A DNA stretch of 64,000 nucleotides, from assembly GCF_010093815.1 (NCBI RefSeq), contig NW_022985556.1:1482805-1546804 (forward strand). The letters are read 5' to 3'. This DNA comes from Pseudovirgaria hyperparasitica. Taxonomy: Eukaryota > Ascomycota > Dothideomycetes > Acrospermales > Acrospermaceae. A program made the position numbers and the translations under genes. The notes beneath the pieces are model-generated. The model had not been told where the DNA came from, made no database searches, and saw only the letters and a program-made list of their open reading frames with translations. Below are positions 48,153 to 59,782 of the stretch, piece after piece. Positions within the stretch are counted from its first letter, which is position 1. Each line of letters begins with the position of its first letter.

Positions 48153-48771
48153 GGCGCCTTTGCACTATCGAGCTGTGTTGGTCTGATGGCTCGATTGAAG
48201 TTGCTGTGGAAGCTGAAAGTCTAGACGTCCCATGTTGCGATCATAACGACGAGCCAACCTAAATTTTGACGCGAGAAGTAGTCTATGCATGCATTTGACC
48301 ATTTACAGTTCTACCGAACAGTGTAGTCCTCGTGGTCCCATTAGTCGACACGTGCGAGAGGCGTATTTAGTTCGCCCAAGGGTTTCCCCGGATTCTGCAT
48401 CCAGCATGGTTTACCAACCGCACGCGAATAGTCACCCGGCCAGACCTTTCTCTGATGTTTAGATATTCACATCATTTCTGGACTTAGCCTGAATGACGTT
48501 ATATTAGTTGCTTTCCCTCTGAACAATAGGAACCACATGCTGCATACCACTCTTGAAGTTCCATTCTGCTGCACAACTAGGACCTTACCGAGGAGTACAC
48601 CGAGAGTCACTGTCTCAACCCCAAAGCTTGTAATACCCGAACACGATTGATCAACCGCTCAGGACAATATATTTCAGAGCTATTCCATTATTTCTACTCA
48701 GGAACAGGGGCACTAGAACCAAATGTATAGAAAATGCATGGAGAAACGAGCACCAGGCAATTGTGCCAATG

Positions 48772-48790
48772 GCTTGTGATTATCACAAGC
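48772..48790. promoter_or_regulatory. 19-bp odd palindrome
   Basis: Nine-bp arms GCTTGTGAT and ATCACAAGC flank a single T. It lies in the middle of the HsbA/fluG intergenic region. Confidence 0.5.
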
Positions 48791-49637
48791 TTGCCATAAA
48801 AACCACCCAACCGTCTCAATGACACTCACAGCGAACACCGGGGCGTTTGTGCTGGTCACCAGACAACTTTAGATCCTGCATGCTCAAGCGCCATGTCGAC
48901 TGACTATTGCTTAATTGAGCTTGACTTTAGCAACACGGCGCTTGGAGCCTATGTCCAATGCTATGTTCACTTCCCGTCTTCAATGGCCAGACCATATCTC
49001 TGATTAGCATTGAAGCTTCAATGGACTGATTTGCTGTAAGTAACGATGGGGTTTGAAATGAGACCTGACCTGGATATGATAAGGTCGCTATGCGTCAAAT
49101 AAGCACTCAGTATCACAACTATGCTGCAAGATGAGACTTCTAGCTAATTGAAGAAATGGAATATGTCGCGTCATGTCAAACTGAATAGAATGATCATGTC
49201 TTGGAGTACTTCATAGGCATATAGGGGCTGTTGTCGGGCGTCCTACAAACCTTTAGGCTGCCTGCAACTTGGACCTGGGTTCCTCCATAACAGTCCATCA
49301 ATAGACCGAGGCAGACATTCTGGACCGTCTTTACTCTCTGTCTGGTGCCCTATTTCGTTTACAGGTGTGAATCCAGCGCTGTGAAACGGCTGGATCGTTC
49401 TGAATCAGAGAGTATTAGTTGTGATGGAGCAAGAGATTAGTTCGATTATGAATGAGTCAAGAACGCAATGTTTTTCTGTACTTCCCCTGCAGCAAATAGA
49501 TTTCAATGCAATCAAATATGGTTTGAATCGCAGTCACAACGAATAGGAGATTTAGGGTCTTCATTGAGCATCAATGTGTCAACTGCTGTATAAGCACCCG
49601 TGTACTTGATGGTCTCAGGGCCCAACACTAGCCGCTG

Positions 49638-52375
49638 CTAGTAGCGCTCGATCATCCATACTCTTCTGTTCTCTTCAGTCATATCAGCGAGGAGCTTCAG
49701 CTCGACCTTCTTCATTGCCAGATAGTCTGCGGTGAATGGCGCTGGCAAAGCCTCTCTCAGGTCTGTATCGTCCTCGAGAGCTCTGTGGGCCTCACGAATG
49801 TCCACTGGCATCTTTTTATGAATGTTGTAACTTTTAAGTTGCTCAGCCGACAATTGACTCGGATTACCTGCAATTGGCAGTCAGTTTAGGGAATATTGCA
49901 GGATGACCCTAGCGAAACTCACTAGAACAGTCTCGTGGCAGGTCCTCTGTAGACTGGGCATACATCAGGCCAAGCAAGCCAGCTCCGAGTATGGCTGATA
50001 CTGCCAGATACATGTTCGCCATACCGTCTATGCATCTGACTTCCCATCTACCCTTGTCCACACGTCGAAGCGGGGTTTCACAATTCTGGGTACCCCATGA
50101 CACCCAGGTACCACCAGTCCATTGATTATCCACGGCTCGACGGTAGCTGACTTCCTCAGGCATTGTAATTGCGCATAGGGCATCTATATGATTCAGAACA
50201 CCGCCGACCCAGAATCGTAGTTCATCATATGTCGGCGTCATGGAGATATGCGCATGTGCTGCGGTCCTGATACCAGGAAGAGGCGACGGATAGAGAGTGG
50301 CTCGTAGGTTGTGTGTAGATGCGATCTGATGTATCACAAGGCGGGCCTGGATCAAAGCATCGATGGCTGCCAGGGGGGGCAAAGGCTCAAGCACAAACTC
50401 GAATTGACCTCGACCAGCCTTAGCGTGGAATTGTTGCACTCCGATGTCAAGATCGGACAGATTCTCCGCGATCTCGGCGAGGAGAGGTATCGCAAGCCAC
50501 TGCTCAGAGGACAGCGTACTCCAGGCATGAGTTGTTGTGATCGGTTCGAACGGGTCGTTTGCGTCATTGGTACGCCTGAGCAATGTGGCCTCTATCTTAA
50601 AGCTGATGAATAGACTTATTGCATATCTGACTGATAGACTGTCCACGATCGTTTGTAAGCCAGTCCGAGGGCATTTCTTGACGGGGTTACCGTCACAATC
50701 TCGCCAGAAACCAAGAACCATAGCTGCGGATAGTGGGTCTTTGTTATGACAGCGGCGCAACGTAGATAGGTCAGGCTCAACATATATCTGGTCAATCTTA
50801 TTGACAGTTGGGGTCATCTCATCGTTCTGCAGCGTTCCAGTATGACCCAGTGAGATGCCGATCCTGCCATCAGATCTAACAAGATGTTCGAACGAAGCGA
50901 CGGGAAGGACCCGCATTCGCATCGTGCCCATATAATCTAGCCATTGGACGTAGACAAACTTAATGCTGGCGTGTTTCTTGAGAAACCTGTCCATTATGTT
51001 GACTCTAAAACTCTCCTTGCGCAGCTTTGGTTGTAGCGTTAGTGCTTGTGGCAGGCTTCTTACGCGATCCTGAAGGTCTACTTGGTATTGAAGGTCATAT
51101 AAAGTATTACTGTTGTTGAACAGGATATCCATAGCCAAGGTTATAGCTTCGAAAATGTCTAAAAGTCCTGAATTTACATTAGCGAGCAAGACCTGTACAA
51201 TGCCGTCAGTAGAGAGTCTGATTGTATATTACTTCGATTCGGGTCAAGGTTCGTACCACCTCCAAAGCCTCACGAAATTGCATGTTCGCTAGCCAAAAAG
51301 TCTCTGGGAACCAATGTCCGTCGGTCGAATACAGCAACTTCGATCCAGGAACGACTTCCAAGGCCTGGTGTAGAATGGATATCTGACCATCTCGACTGAC
51401 CATCGGGAAAACCAGACCCAGATCTAAGAAACAATTTTTATAGACAGTGGACAACCACCCAGCCTCACGAGTATAGGGATAGGCGGAATGGAGGAGTACG
51501 AATGGTATGTTGGGGTACTGCTCAATGAGAGGTTGTAGAAATGCAGGATTTGACCTCAGCAGACTGATGTCGGCATCACCCAGCCCTGTGTGGAATTGTA
51601 CTGGTTTCGTCAGCTGGCCGTACGGTGCTTGTTCCGAGATGATCTCGAGTAGCTTCAAGACGACGAAATCGTTTACAATCTTTCTTTGTATCCTGAATTT
51701 TCTCTTTCGGATACAGCGTACAATATAGTGCTCAAAGGGCTTGCCGATGTTCAGCAAGCACTCATTGTAGTCTGGCTCAACATCAAGACCAGTGCGGTAG
51801 CATACGACGGACTTGAAAGCTATAACATCTGGATCTTTGGTAGCAGTCATGATCTCGGCCTCTAAGCGATCCGTGAAGAGAGCCCACGTGTCGATGAGAA
51901 ACTCGGGCGCCTCGAGGTTCCTTTCGCTGGCATTGCACAAAAGGTCTTGTATAATGTGCTCAGCAACTGCTTCAATCCGAAGAATACGTTTAGTTGGTGC
52001 CTCTGTTAGGCGGTCGTGCCAACTGAAGGGGTGAACTTTTTCAGGAGCGCCAAGTCCGTCATCCATCAGAATTGCATAGGTTCCATGGAAACATTTCTTC
52101 CATAAAGCATCAGGCTCATGTTGAAGCAATTCAGCACGTCTTTTAAGAATGTCTTCCCAGTCGGCGGTGTGCTTGCAGCCGTATAGCTGTCGGAGTTGCT
52201 TCCTTGCTCGCAGATGCGGCAAAGAGGTGAATGTATGCTTCAGAGCGGACCCCTCAGCTTCGGTAGTAATAGACTCGAATGGTTCTAGGTCCAGAAATTC
52301 AGGACGGAGGAGGTTGTGGGCGTGGTTGTCGATCAGCGGACAATTGCGTACTGTCCGGGATAAAACGTCCGTCAT
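49638..52375 (-). CDS. fluG: FluG-type amidohydrolase/glutamine synthetase fusion
   Basis: Three exons (52375-51257, 51192-49923, 49867-49638) encode 872 aa, close to A. nidulans FluG. The N-half (1 to about 390) is amidohydrolase_2-like with metal ligands in DNHAHN, FHTGLGDAD, LLHSAYP and YSTDGH. The C-half is glutamine-synthetase-like: GRGQFEF, AAHAHISM, GGTWVSWGTQNCETPLR and VRCIDGMANMYLAVSA. The GS metal motif usually GFEIE reads SFKIE here, so Lys replaces one metal Glu. FluG makes an extracellular developmental signal that starts conidiation in aspergilli; this may be that ortholog or a paralog. A longer open frame upstream of 52375 has no ATG in frame. It is divergent from spt10. Confidence 0.9.
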
Positions 52376-53382
52376 ATATACAGCAGAAGTGGCCCGATGA
52401 TAATAATACTGTGCTGAGAATGTTCTGCAAGGAAGAAGGAAAGTTGATGGGGACCTCAGCCTCTCAACTGCGTCTGATAGCCTACCTATAAGATCTTTGA
52501 TGGAGCTAGGTAGCCTACGTATCACCCGTCTCCTCAGCTGCAATTTCAAGGCAAGGAAGCCCAAGGGCCAGAACCAGGCAGTGGTGCCCACCGTCCCTGC
52601 TAATGGTCGCCAGGCGGCTTCTAGTTTGTGCTTCCATCGATATACATTTGTCCGCACAGGGCTTTAGGATCATGCTCGCTGTCTACAATGGAGTCAAACG
52701 AAGATTGTAACGACAGTGTGTATACGGGGATTATGCCTCCCAGGCTACGATATGCTCATTGACGAAGTCAGCATGAAAATCAGAAGAGACGGGGCATTCA
52801 TGAGGAAGTTGGCGGCAGATGATATCATGCCAAGTGAAGAATAGGTATCATGATGGTGTATGGTGTGGTGTCATAATTATAGTCGAGACAATGGAGAATG
52901 ATACACCTGATTCGGCCAAGCGTGCCAAGAGTGGGTGGCATGCAGCTGTCCCGAAGTTCCCCCGGATAAGGCACAAAGACTTTCAGGCTGTACAGCATCA
53001 AGGCATCAAGGCATCAAGGCTACCAATTAGCCCATCGTCAGTCACCTTGCTGTTTGCCCGCTCTCTCGGGCTCTGTGCACATTCGATACCGACTTCATCG
53101 CACATCCTCTCCCAGCGTGCTCTCGAAAACTCACCTCTCCTCTCCCCAGGCCTCGTTCTCTCTCCTCAATATAAATACATGTATGTTGCCTCCATCCTCG
53201 CACCCCCTCCCCCCCTTAGTATTTCTGCCCCATCGCATCGCGCACCCACCGCCTCACAACAGTTGACTTCACGCGATCATGTCAATCGCTATCGTATTGC
53301 ATCTCCCTACTGTCAGAACCATGCTGTGCCCTATGCAAGATGCTAATGTTCATCTACCGCAGTACTTTATATTCGTTCCAAG
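52376..53382. promoter_or_regulatory. Divergent promoter, fluG / spt10
   Basis: 1.0 kb between two divergent regulators' start codons. It has an 8-nt direct repeat and, near 53130-53230, CT-rich leader sequence of spt10; possible 5' UTR introns cannot be excluded. Confidence 0.5.
52993..53020 (+). repeat. Three tandem copies of GCATCAAG
   Basis: Exact 8-nt direct repeats in the fluG/spt10 divergent promoter. Confidence 0.7.
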
Positions 53383-55427
53383 ATGCCTGCCATGCTCGAT
53401 GACCCGACTGCCCCAGTCATTGCGCGTGTCTCTGGACAGAGTCCGATGCAGATGCCTGGTGCCCCGCTGCCCGACCATATAGTCCCACGCCAAGTTATAC
53501 TGCGAGATCGAGTGACCACAGCAACTCTCATCCCGTTCTCTGCCCCAGAGCAAGTGCCCTTCTCGTTGCTGCAATATCTGAATGATCAGTTCAACAAAGA
53601 GATAGAGATAGGCGATACATATCCCATGATTACGCCCCTCCCCCTTGATGTCTTTGGCACATATTGGTTTGGCAACTTCGGAGCAGTCATGCTCGTCGGT
53701 GAAATTGTGAGCCACGACCAAGTCCACGACATGGCCCGAAACGGTTGTGATTGGGACAAGTACTGTCTGGGCAGCTTCTATATCAAACCTAACTATGTAG
53801 GCCGATCCAGCCACGTCTGTAATGGTGGATTTGTGGTTCTTCCTGCTGCTCGAAACAGAGGCGTTGGTAGACTTATGGGCGAAGGATATCTGGAGTGGGC
53901 ACCGAAGCTTGTTAGTCGATCTCGAACAGAAGCTATTAGACTTTCACTAACACGCTAAAGGGGTATACATACTCTGTTTTCAACCTCGTGTATGAAACGA
54001 ACGTGGCTTCATGTCGCATATGGGATGCCCTTGGCTTCAAGCGAATCGGCCGCGTGAAGGGCTGCGGTAATCTAAAGTCATATCCGGACGAATATGTCGA
54101 CGCAATCATTTACGGGCGTGACCTCGGTATGGACGAGGATTCGGCCTCAGAAGAGCGCTTCGACAAGATCAAATACTACCTAAAGCACGGCAAATACCCT
54201 AATGGAGCTGACCGTGCCGAGAAAAGTCGCCTGCGTAGCGCCGCAACGCATTACAAGCTTATTCCGGCCACGAACGCGGAGCCCGAGCGACTGATGCTGA
54301 AAGGGAAGGAAGTTATATCTGATCCTCAGAGACAATACGAGATTGCAAGACAGATTCATATGCAAAACCACGGAGGCATCAACAAATCAACCGCGTCAAT
54401 CGCCGAACGATATCATTGGGTCCGCATTAAGGAGACGGTGAGTGCTGTCATCAAGAACTGTGGAGAGTGCAGTGATGCGTCCAAAAATGCCGCGAAGCCC
54501 GAATCTTCAGGTCGCCGTAAGAGCAAAGGCCCTGAAGCTGAAGCGACACCGACCAAGAATGTAATCCAGCAGCCGCAAACCCCAGCTACATTTTCTGGTG
54601 TCACACAGGCGGACTATCGGAATCACTTTGCCACACCTCAAACCGCTCCTCCACAGATGCATCAGGATCCCAATCTACAAGCCGTAATGCAGTATAACAC
54701 GACTACTCAGCGTGATGTACCTCTAGATCCTAGACTGACTTTAGTGTCTGACATGCGGGGTATGCCGACGCATTTCACTCAGTCCTTAATTGCGCCCGTA
54801 CCGCAAATGGTAGTCCCAGCCTCATCTCGCGAGGTCCAGAGCATTCAGCCGACTTCCCAACAACAGATGCACAGCCAAGGATTTATTCAGCTTCAGCCTC
54901 AACCTCAGACTCAGCATGAGTCACTAGAGCACAACAACAGAGTCCGTCCCACCAAGCAGCAACACCAGCAACACCAGCACCAGCAGCACCAGCAGCACCA
55001 GCAGCAACACCAGCAGCACCAGCAGCAACACCAGCAGCACCAGCAGCAACACCAGCAGCACCAGCAGCACCAGCAGCAACACCAGCAACACCAGCAACAC
55101 CAGCAACAACACCAGCACCAGCAGCATCATCAACACCAGCAACAACATCAGCAGCAACAACACCAGCAGCAACAACACCAGCACCAGCAACACCAGCATC
55201 AGCAACAGACTCCAGCTGGGGACAGGGTCGCCAGCCCCTCCACGCAGTTGCTTCAAGAGCAAGAGAGCACATCTGTAGATTCATCTAGCTACTCTAATTT
55301 CTCTACCGTAATCGCTGCACCAACAAATTTACGGAAACGTGAGAGGCAGTTGGTAGCAGAGACGTCAACAACTGGGGATGACACTGCATTAGGAGGACGA
55401 GCGACGAGAAAGCGAAGGGCAAAGTAA
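53383..55427 (+). CDS. spt10: Spt10-like GNAT protein with HHCC zinc finger and Q/H tract
   Basis: Two exons (53383-53910, 53961-55427; 50-nt intron) encode 664 aa. The first 220 residues are a GNAT acetyltransferase fold with the acetyl-CoA-binding PAARNRGVGRLMGEGYLEW and the NVASCRIWDALGFKRIGRVKG segment. Next is an HHCC zinc finger with H309, H313, C343 and C346, related to the integrase-type finger that Spt10 uses to bind histone-gene promoters. Residues about 508-592 are almost only Gln and His (QQH repeats). The tail ends with a basic cluster. In yeast Spt10 activates the core histone genes. A fungal Spt10 with this Q/H expansion should be regulated or act by multivalent contacts; that is inference. 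Confidence 0.93.
54955..55207 (+). repeat. CAGCAC/CAGCAA repeat encoding poly Q/H
   Basis: About 253 nt of imperfect CAR/CAY codons in the spt10 reading frame. The tract is mostly CAG, CAA and CAC with few other codons. Confidence 0.9.
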
Positions 55428-55903
55428 TGAGGTGTGCGTATCAAGATTATGAGATGCGCCAATGGAATTTTAACTGTTTATATGTATGCATATAAGCCGA
55501 TTAGGCAAAGTGTAGCGCCTTTTGTCCAGTGGGTCAATAATCATCTTATATACCCCTATTTATCTTATAAGAGGGATCAGGTGCGTAGCATCAGACCATC
55601 CGCCGTGAACTTCCGTCAGTTCGTTCGGTAGTAGAGCAGAATCACGTACTTTGGATTACACTATGATGCTGCCGCAGTAGTGCAACTTGGTCTCCTGCTT
55701 TAGAAACGTTAAAGCATTGTGTGCCTTAAAGCACACCCCTTAACGCGCTCTACGTTGAATGCGCCGATCATACACATACTCAGCATCACCACATGATCTG
55801 AGATCCTCTGGATTATGGTATGTTTTCGTTCGCGGGTTTTGCCTCGCTCACACACGTCACGACCGACGAATGTGACCAAGCAGTATTTCCAATAAGCGTT
55901 ATC
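55428..55903. other. Convergent intergenic, spt10 / dal3
   Basis: 476 nt holding the 3' ends of both genes. A small hairpin with arms AAAGC/GCTTT-like spacing is seen near 55690-55740 (TTAGAAACGTTAAAGC...GCCTTAAAGC). Nothing firmer. Confidence 0.4.
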
Positions 55904-56866
55904 CTACAGCTTTGAATTGATCCTCCCATTCTCGTATACTCTCGCAGACATCAGCTTCTCCAGGCTCCTCATATCTACCTCCACAACAGCCCCTTCGCTC
56001 GCCCCTTTGACTCGCTCCAGCACCACTTCCTGACAGTCCTCATTCGCAATCCCGTTTGCATACTGCACCACCACAAAGTCCACACTCTTGTCCCCCAACA
56101 CTACCATTGGTGCATGCCACGTACCTGGCCCATACGTCACCGCCTGGTTTCCCCTCGCAATGAACGCCTTGATGTTGCCCAGGTCCGGCATTCCTCGGCC
56201 TTTCGGGTTACCTGATAGATTGAGTTCCATATCTATGGCTGGTGACGGTGGGGGAAGGGAGTCATTTGTGAAGGGCGCGGGACGTCCGAGTTTGAAGCGT
56301 TCAACGAGAGTGGGTTTGTGAGCTGGCTCAGCAGAAGGGTAGGGTTTGGGTAGAGTGGTGGAGTAGCGTTGTCTGCGAGAAGGTAGAGTCGGAGCTACGA
56401 TTACGAGATAGTATGTGTGTAGAGATGAGGACGAGCATGTAGACTTTGTGGGCAGGCCCATGGGGATGAAGGTCTGAGGCGTGTACGGATGCCGCTCGAG
56501 GATCGAGACGTCAAAGAGCTGGACCGTCTCACCTTGTGAGGGCGAACTGAACCCGTCAAGCTCGTCCTCGGTAGGCGTAGATGCTGCAGGTGCCGTACGT
56601 AGTCGCCGCGGCGCGCAGACGAACATGTTTATCACTGCTTTTGCTGGTCGCTTGCTTCCTGCCAGCGGGTAGTGATTGTTGAGATTGGTCACATCGAGAT
56701 ATTTTATGGCAGTGCCTTGATTTGCATGAACAGACTGAGGTAGGAGAGTCGCGGGAGAGGGCGATGTTAGAGGATTCTCGATCACAGTGCCGAAGGGTGC
56801 GAACGCGGAGTGTGTGAGGGGAGATATCGAGATGCGATGAGGCGGGGAGCGGACTTTGGAGGGCAT
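55904..56866 (-). CDS. dal3: Ureidoglycolate lyase (allantoin degradation)
   Basis: A single exon encodes 320 aa. The sequence starts with the family opening PLTHSAFAPFGTVIENP, then IKYLDVTNLNNHYP, NMFVCAPRRL and FDVSILERHPYTPQTFIPMG, and ends with FIARGNQAVTYGPGTWHAPMVVLG and DFVVVQYANG. Ureidoglycolate lyase splits ureidoglycolate to glyoxylate and urea, the last step of purine/allantoin catabolism used for nitrogen. A cupin-like fold with metal-binding His (GTWHAP) is expected. It is longer than the bacterial enzymes because of Ser/Pro-rich inserts near residues 90-115 and 145-200. Confidence 0.93.
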   Translation of the reverse strand: MPSKVRSPPHRISISPLTHSAFAPFGTVIENPLTSPSPATLLPQSVHANQGTAIKYLDVTNLNNHYPLAGSKRPAKAVINMFVCAPRRLRTAPAASTPTEDELDGFSSPSQGETVQLFDVSILERHPYTPQTFIPMGLPTKSTCSSSSLHTYYLVIVAPTLPSRRQRYSTTLPKPYPSAEPAHKPTLVERFKLGRPAPFTNDSLPPPSPAIDMELNLSGNPKGRGMPDLGNIKAFIARGNQAVTYGPGTWHAPMVVLGDKSVDFVVVQYANGIANEDCQEVVLERVKGASEGAVVEVDMRSLEKLMSARVYENGRINSKL

Positions 56867-57133
56867 GATGAAGTCGAGTGATAGAATACAGTACAAATTA
56901 GATAGAAATCACATTTAGAGGACGTAATTGTAAGAGAGATAAGGTTCTACTTGTGTAGAACTATCAACCTTGCTATCGTCATCCAAACAAGCTCATGGAC
57001 GGTGTTGAGGGGCACGACATACCCGACTAGGACCCGTAGCCGTCCACTCTATTAGCTCTAACATGAGCTGTCCAAGACCTTGAACATCCTGCGCTTTGCG
57101 GTGTCTTCGTGTGGCTGAACGCGACCAGTCAGT

Positions 57134-58492
57134 ATGACTGAAGAGGAGGAGCCGTCGTATATCGACTACGACTCATTCCTCGGTCCCTCATTCTCGGCGA
57201 CAGCTTTCGCCAATACCCTTGTTCTAGCCACGAATAATCCTTCTGACACACCACTCGACCTTTCAACTCCCCTCTCCCGAGTTCTCTTCGACGTACAAGA
57301 GATAGACACCCATATCGACACGTTAACGACAAAATTTGCGCTTCCACTTCTGCAGCACACGCGAGAACATGCCGAGTCAAGCGGACGTATATTACACGAA
57401 GTGGAAGGTCAGGTAGCGAGCCTGACACAATCATATAAAACACTCGAGATAGAAGTGACCGAGCGTTACGAGTCGGCAGAGGAAGTGCGCATCACCGCAG
57501 AGAGACTATGTGAAGCTGTCAAGATGGGCCGGGGTGTAGCTCGTAGCCTTATGCTTGGACGACAGCTCGAAGTCCAAATGTCAGAGTTTCAAGGTCTACC
57601 AACAAGGCGAGAAGATCACAGGGCTATGGTGCGGGCTGCAAACACGCTGCTCTCCCTCCGATACATATTCCAAGCAAACATGCCAGGGGGAGAAGGAGAG
57701 GGCCTGGACAGAGTGACTGCCATCAGTACCCTCAAGATGGATCTAGTGCGTATAGCAGAGAACAAAATTGTGATGCGTTCGACAGAGATCGTAAGAGCTT
57801 TTTCAATGTCTTCCCTGTTGGCATCTACTGCATCTCAAGACGGAACATCGGCCTCCAATTTTTCTCAAACCGAAGATACTAAGTCGCGAGCAACTTCAGC
57901 TCTAATCTGCCTCTACCTGTTGTCTCCAACCACCTCGGCGACTACCGTCGCGACGTTTGAACCAACACTGCTAGTAAGCGCTCTTGAAGACTTCATCCAA
58001 ACAGGTTTGAAGTCATCCCTGGCCTCCATTGCGAGAGCTCTAGCGACTCTCCCTACTCTTGACCGGACACTACTTGAAGTTTCTGCGCGCTGTCAAAATA
58101 TCGTTGCCCTTGAAGCTTTACTTGCATCCATAAGGCCACCACGACATCCTCTGTTAGAGATCGTGCAGGACTCGAAAGAATCTCCAGTTCCCAATTTTCT
58201 AGACTCGCTTCTTCATAGCTTGGATACTTCGTCTCTTCCTTCGTTCTTTTGGAGGTCTCTGGCCTCCAGCCTCTCTCCTCGCGTACAGGAGATCATGCAC
58301 CGAGGGGGTGTATCCGCCCGAACGTTACGCTCAAATAGAGACAGGGTCAAGGATTCTATACGGGAGTGCGTCAATCGTGGATCTCAACTTCCAGCCAGTA
58401 GCCTCAGCAAAAATAATGTGGCACCTTCTGGAAGCTGGGAGCGTGAGGCAGCCGTCATGGTCGGTTCCGTTATGGGCGTTCTCGGAAGGTAA
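57134..58492 (+). CDS. cog5: Conserved oligomeric Golgi complex subunit 5
   Basis: A single exon encodes 452 aa. The N-terminus has the signature YIDYDSFLGPSFSATAFANTLVLATNN and LSTPLSRVLFDVQEIDTHI, followed by a long helical/coiled region (residues about 45-190) and a Cog5 C-terminal region with ARCQNIVALEALLASIRPP and FFWRSLASSLSPRVQEIM. Cog5 is in lobe B of the COG tether that captures retrograde vesicles at the Golgi and so controls glycosylation. It has no membrane helix. The product is shorter than animal Cog5 but normal for fungi. The ATG at 57134 follows AGT. Confidence 0.93.
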   Translation: MTEEEEPSYIDYDSFLGPSFSATAFANTLVLATNNPSDTPLDLSTPLSRVLFDVQEIDTHIDTLTTKFALPLLQHTREHAESSGRILHEVEGQVASLTQSYKTLEIEVTERYESAEEVRITAERLCEAVKMGRGVARSLMLGRQLEVQMSEFQGLPTRREDHRAMVRAANTLLSLRYIFQANMPGGEGEGLDRVTAISTLKMDLVRIAENKIVMRSTEIVRAFSMSSLLASTASQDGTSASNFSQTEDTKSRATSALICLYLLSPTTSATTVATFEPTLLVSALEDFIQTGLKSSLASIARALATLPTLDRTLLEVSARCQNIVALEALLASIRPPRHPLLEIVQDSKESPVPNFLDSLLHSLDTSSLPSFFWRSLASSLSPRVQEIMHRGGVSARTLRSNRDRVKDSIRECVNRGSQLPASSLSKNNVAPSGSWEREAAVMVGSVMGVLGR

Positions 58493-59782
58493 ACGTGACT
58501 CTTGAGCCTTGGGTGCTATGAAGATGCAACCCTATATATATACCAGACCCAGAATGTCTGTGTAAGTGATTGCCTGACAGTAGAAGAAGTAGCCATGAAC
58601 GGCACTTGCGTCCTGCCAACGAAACATACTCGTCTGTCACAAATGCGCCTCGCTGCACTCGAGACGATGAGCATTGAGTAACATGGACACATGGTTGCTG
58701 GAGACAGAACTCTTGAAATGACACATCCCTCAATAGTGTATGGCGAACTCAATATCCCACATGTGATATATAGGAGCATTTCACCGCCCATCATTATGAT
58801 GGCTTGCAGTAGTGGACACAGAGCTCTAATTGTTCTCATTGTGTTTCTGATTGACATACCTGTCATGAAATCCGACGACACGGAAGTGATGGTACACAGA
58901 GTTCTCATGCGTCAACAGTGGATCTAAGAATAGCCCGCGCACATGAACTTGACTCGCTCGAAACAGGAGAAGTATCAGACAGGGCCGGTCAAAGCCGGTC
59001 GACGCGATGAACGAACAACTAGCCGTCACTCAAACATACATCAACAAATCCAGCTACTGTATAGAGAGTGGTCGTGGTGAATTAATCACCAAATTAGCAC
59101 TGTAAGGTCTACGTCTACCTACAGTATTACTACCAAACCCTAGTATACCACCTAGGTAGGATCTACAGTGCACCAACTCAACGGTCAACCTAACACGCCC
59201 CGCTAACTTAACACTCACACACACACGGACACCTCAGGTTCTTTCTTTACGACCAGCCCAGGCCCACCTCACTAATTCCTCTCTCGCTTCTTGTCAACTC
59301 TACGCCTTTCCTCTATCACCATCCACCATTCGCCATTCTACTTTCTTGCTTGTCGCCCTTTGCCTTGCCTTCGTCGAGGTTTTCCTCCCCACATTTTCCT
59401 CCTCCAACTTGACTTGTTGCCTCTTTGGCTATCTATTCCACGCGCCGTCCACAGTCTGCCACCGTTTCCAGCACCTTTTCAAGCCCTGTGCCTCGGAACA
59501 AAGACTGCGAATGCAACTCCCTGTCTCTTGATTCGCTCTCTACGCCAAAGAAGCTCCTTTGAGGCCAGCAGGAACTGCAGGAGACTTTCTACGGCTCACA
59601 ATACCTGCGGACGTCCATTCGGATAGCCTACCCAACTGTAAGCACTTCCCCTCCTCCTACATGCTTGCTAGTTGCACTCTTCTTAGCTACCTCTCAGCTG
59701 ACGCTCTTCTTCCGTAGAATATCAAGTCTGCAAAATCTTGAGAATCTGCCTCTTTATTCGTAAATACCGCTCTCATCCTATA
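58493..59782. promoter_or_regulatory. Intergenic, cog5 to vts1, with motif cluster
   Basis: 1.29 kb in tandem orientation. It holds the vts1 promoter: TACCTACAG and CCTAGGTAGG words at about 59115-59160 and a CT-rich leader at 59280-59500. Paired open frames near 58500-58930 on both strands do not resemble any family. Confidence 0.5.

Larger units (their letters stand above)
47902..49637. other. 1.7 kb intergenic, HsbA promoter / fluG 3' side
   Basis: Upstream of the HsbA gene and downstream of the fluG-like gene. It carries a perfect 22-bp palindrome at 48131-48152 and a 19-bp odd palindrome at 48772-48790. No gene or RNA was recognised. Confidence 0.5.

Noticed and set aside
52376-52657. 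In-frame 5' extension of the fluG-like protein
   Set aside because: No ATG in this frame upstream of 52375, and the family begins at the DNHAHN-proximal Met.
54883-55284. Minus-strand frames rich in Ala/Gly/Val or Leu
   Set aside because: They are antisense to the Q/H-coding repeat of spt10.
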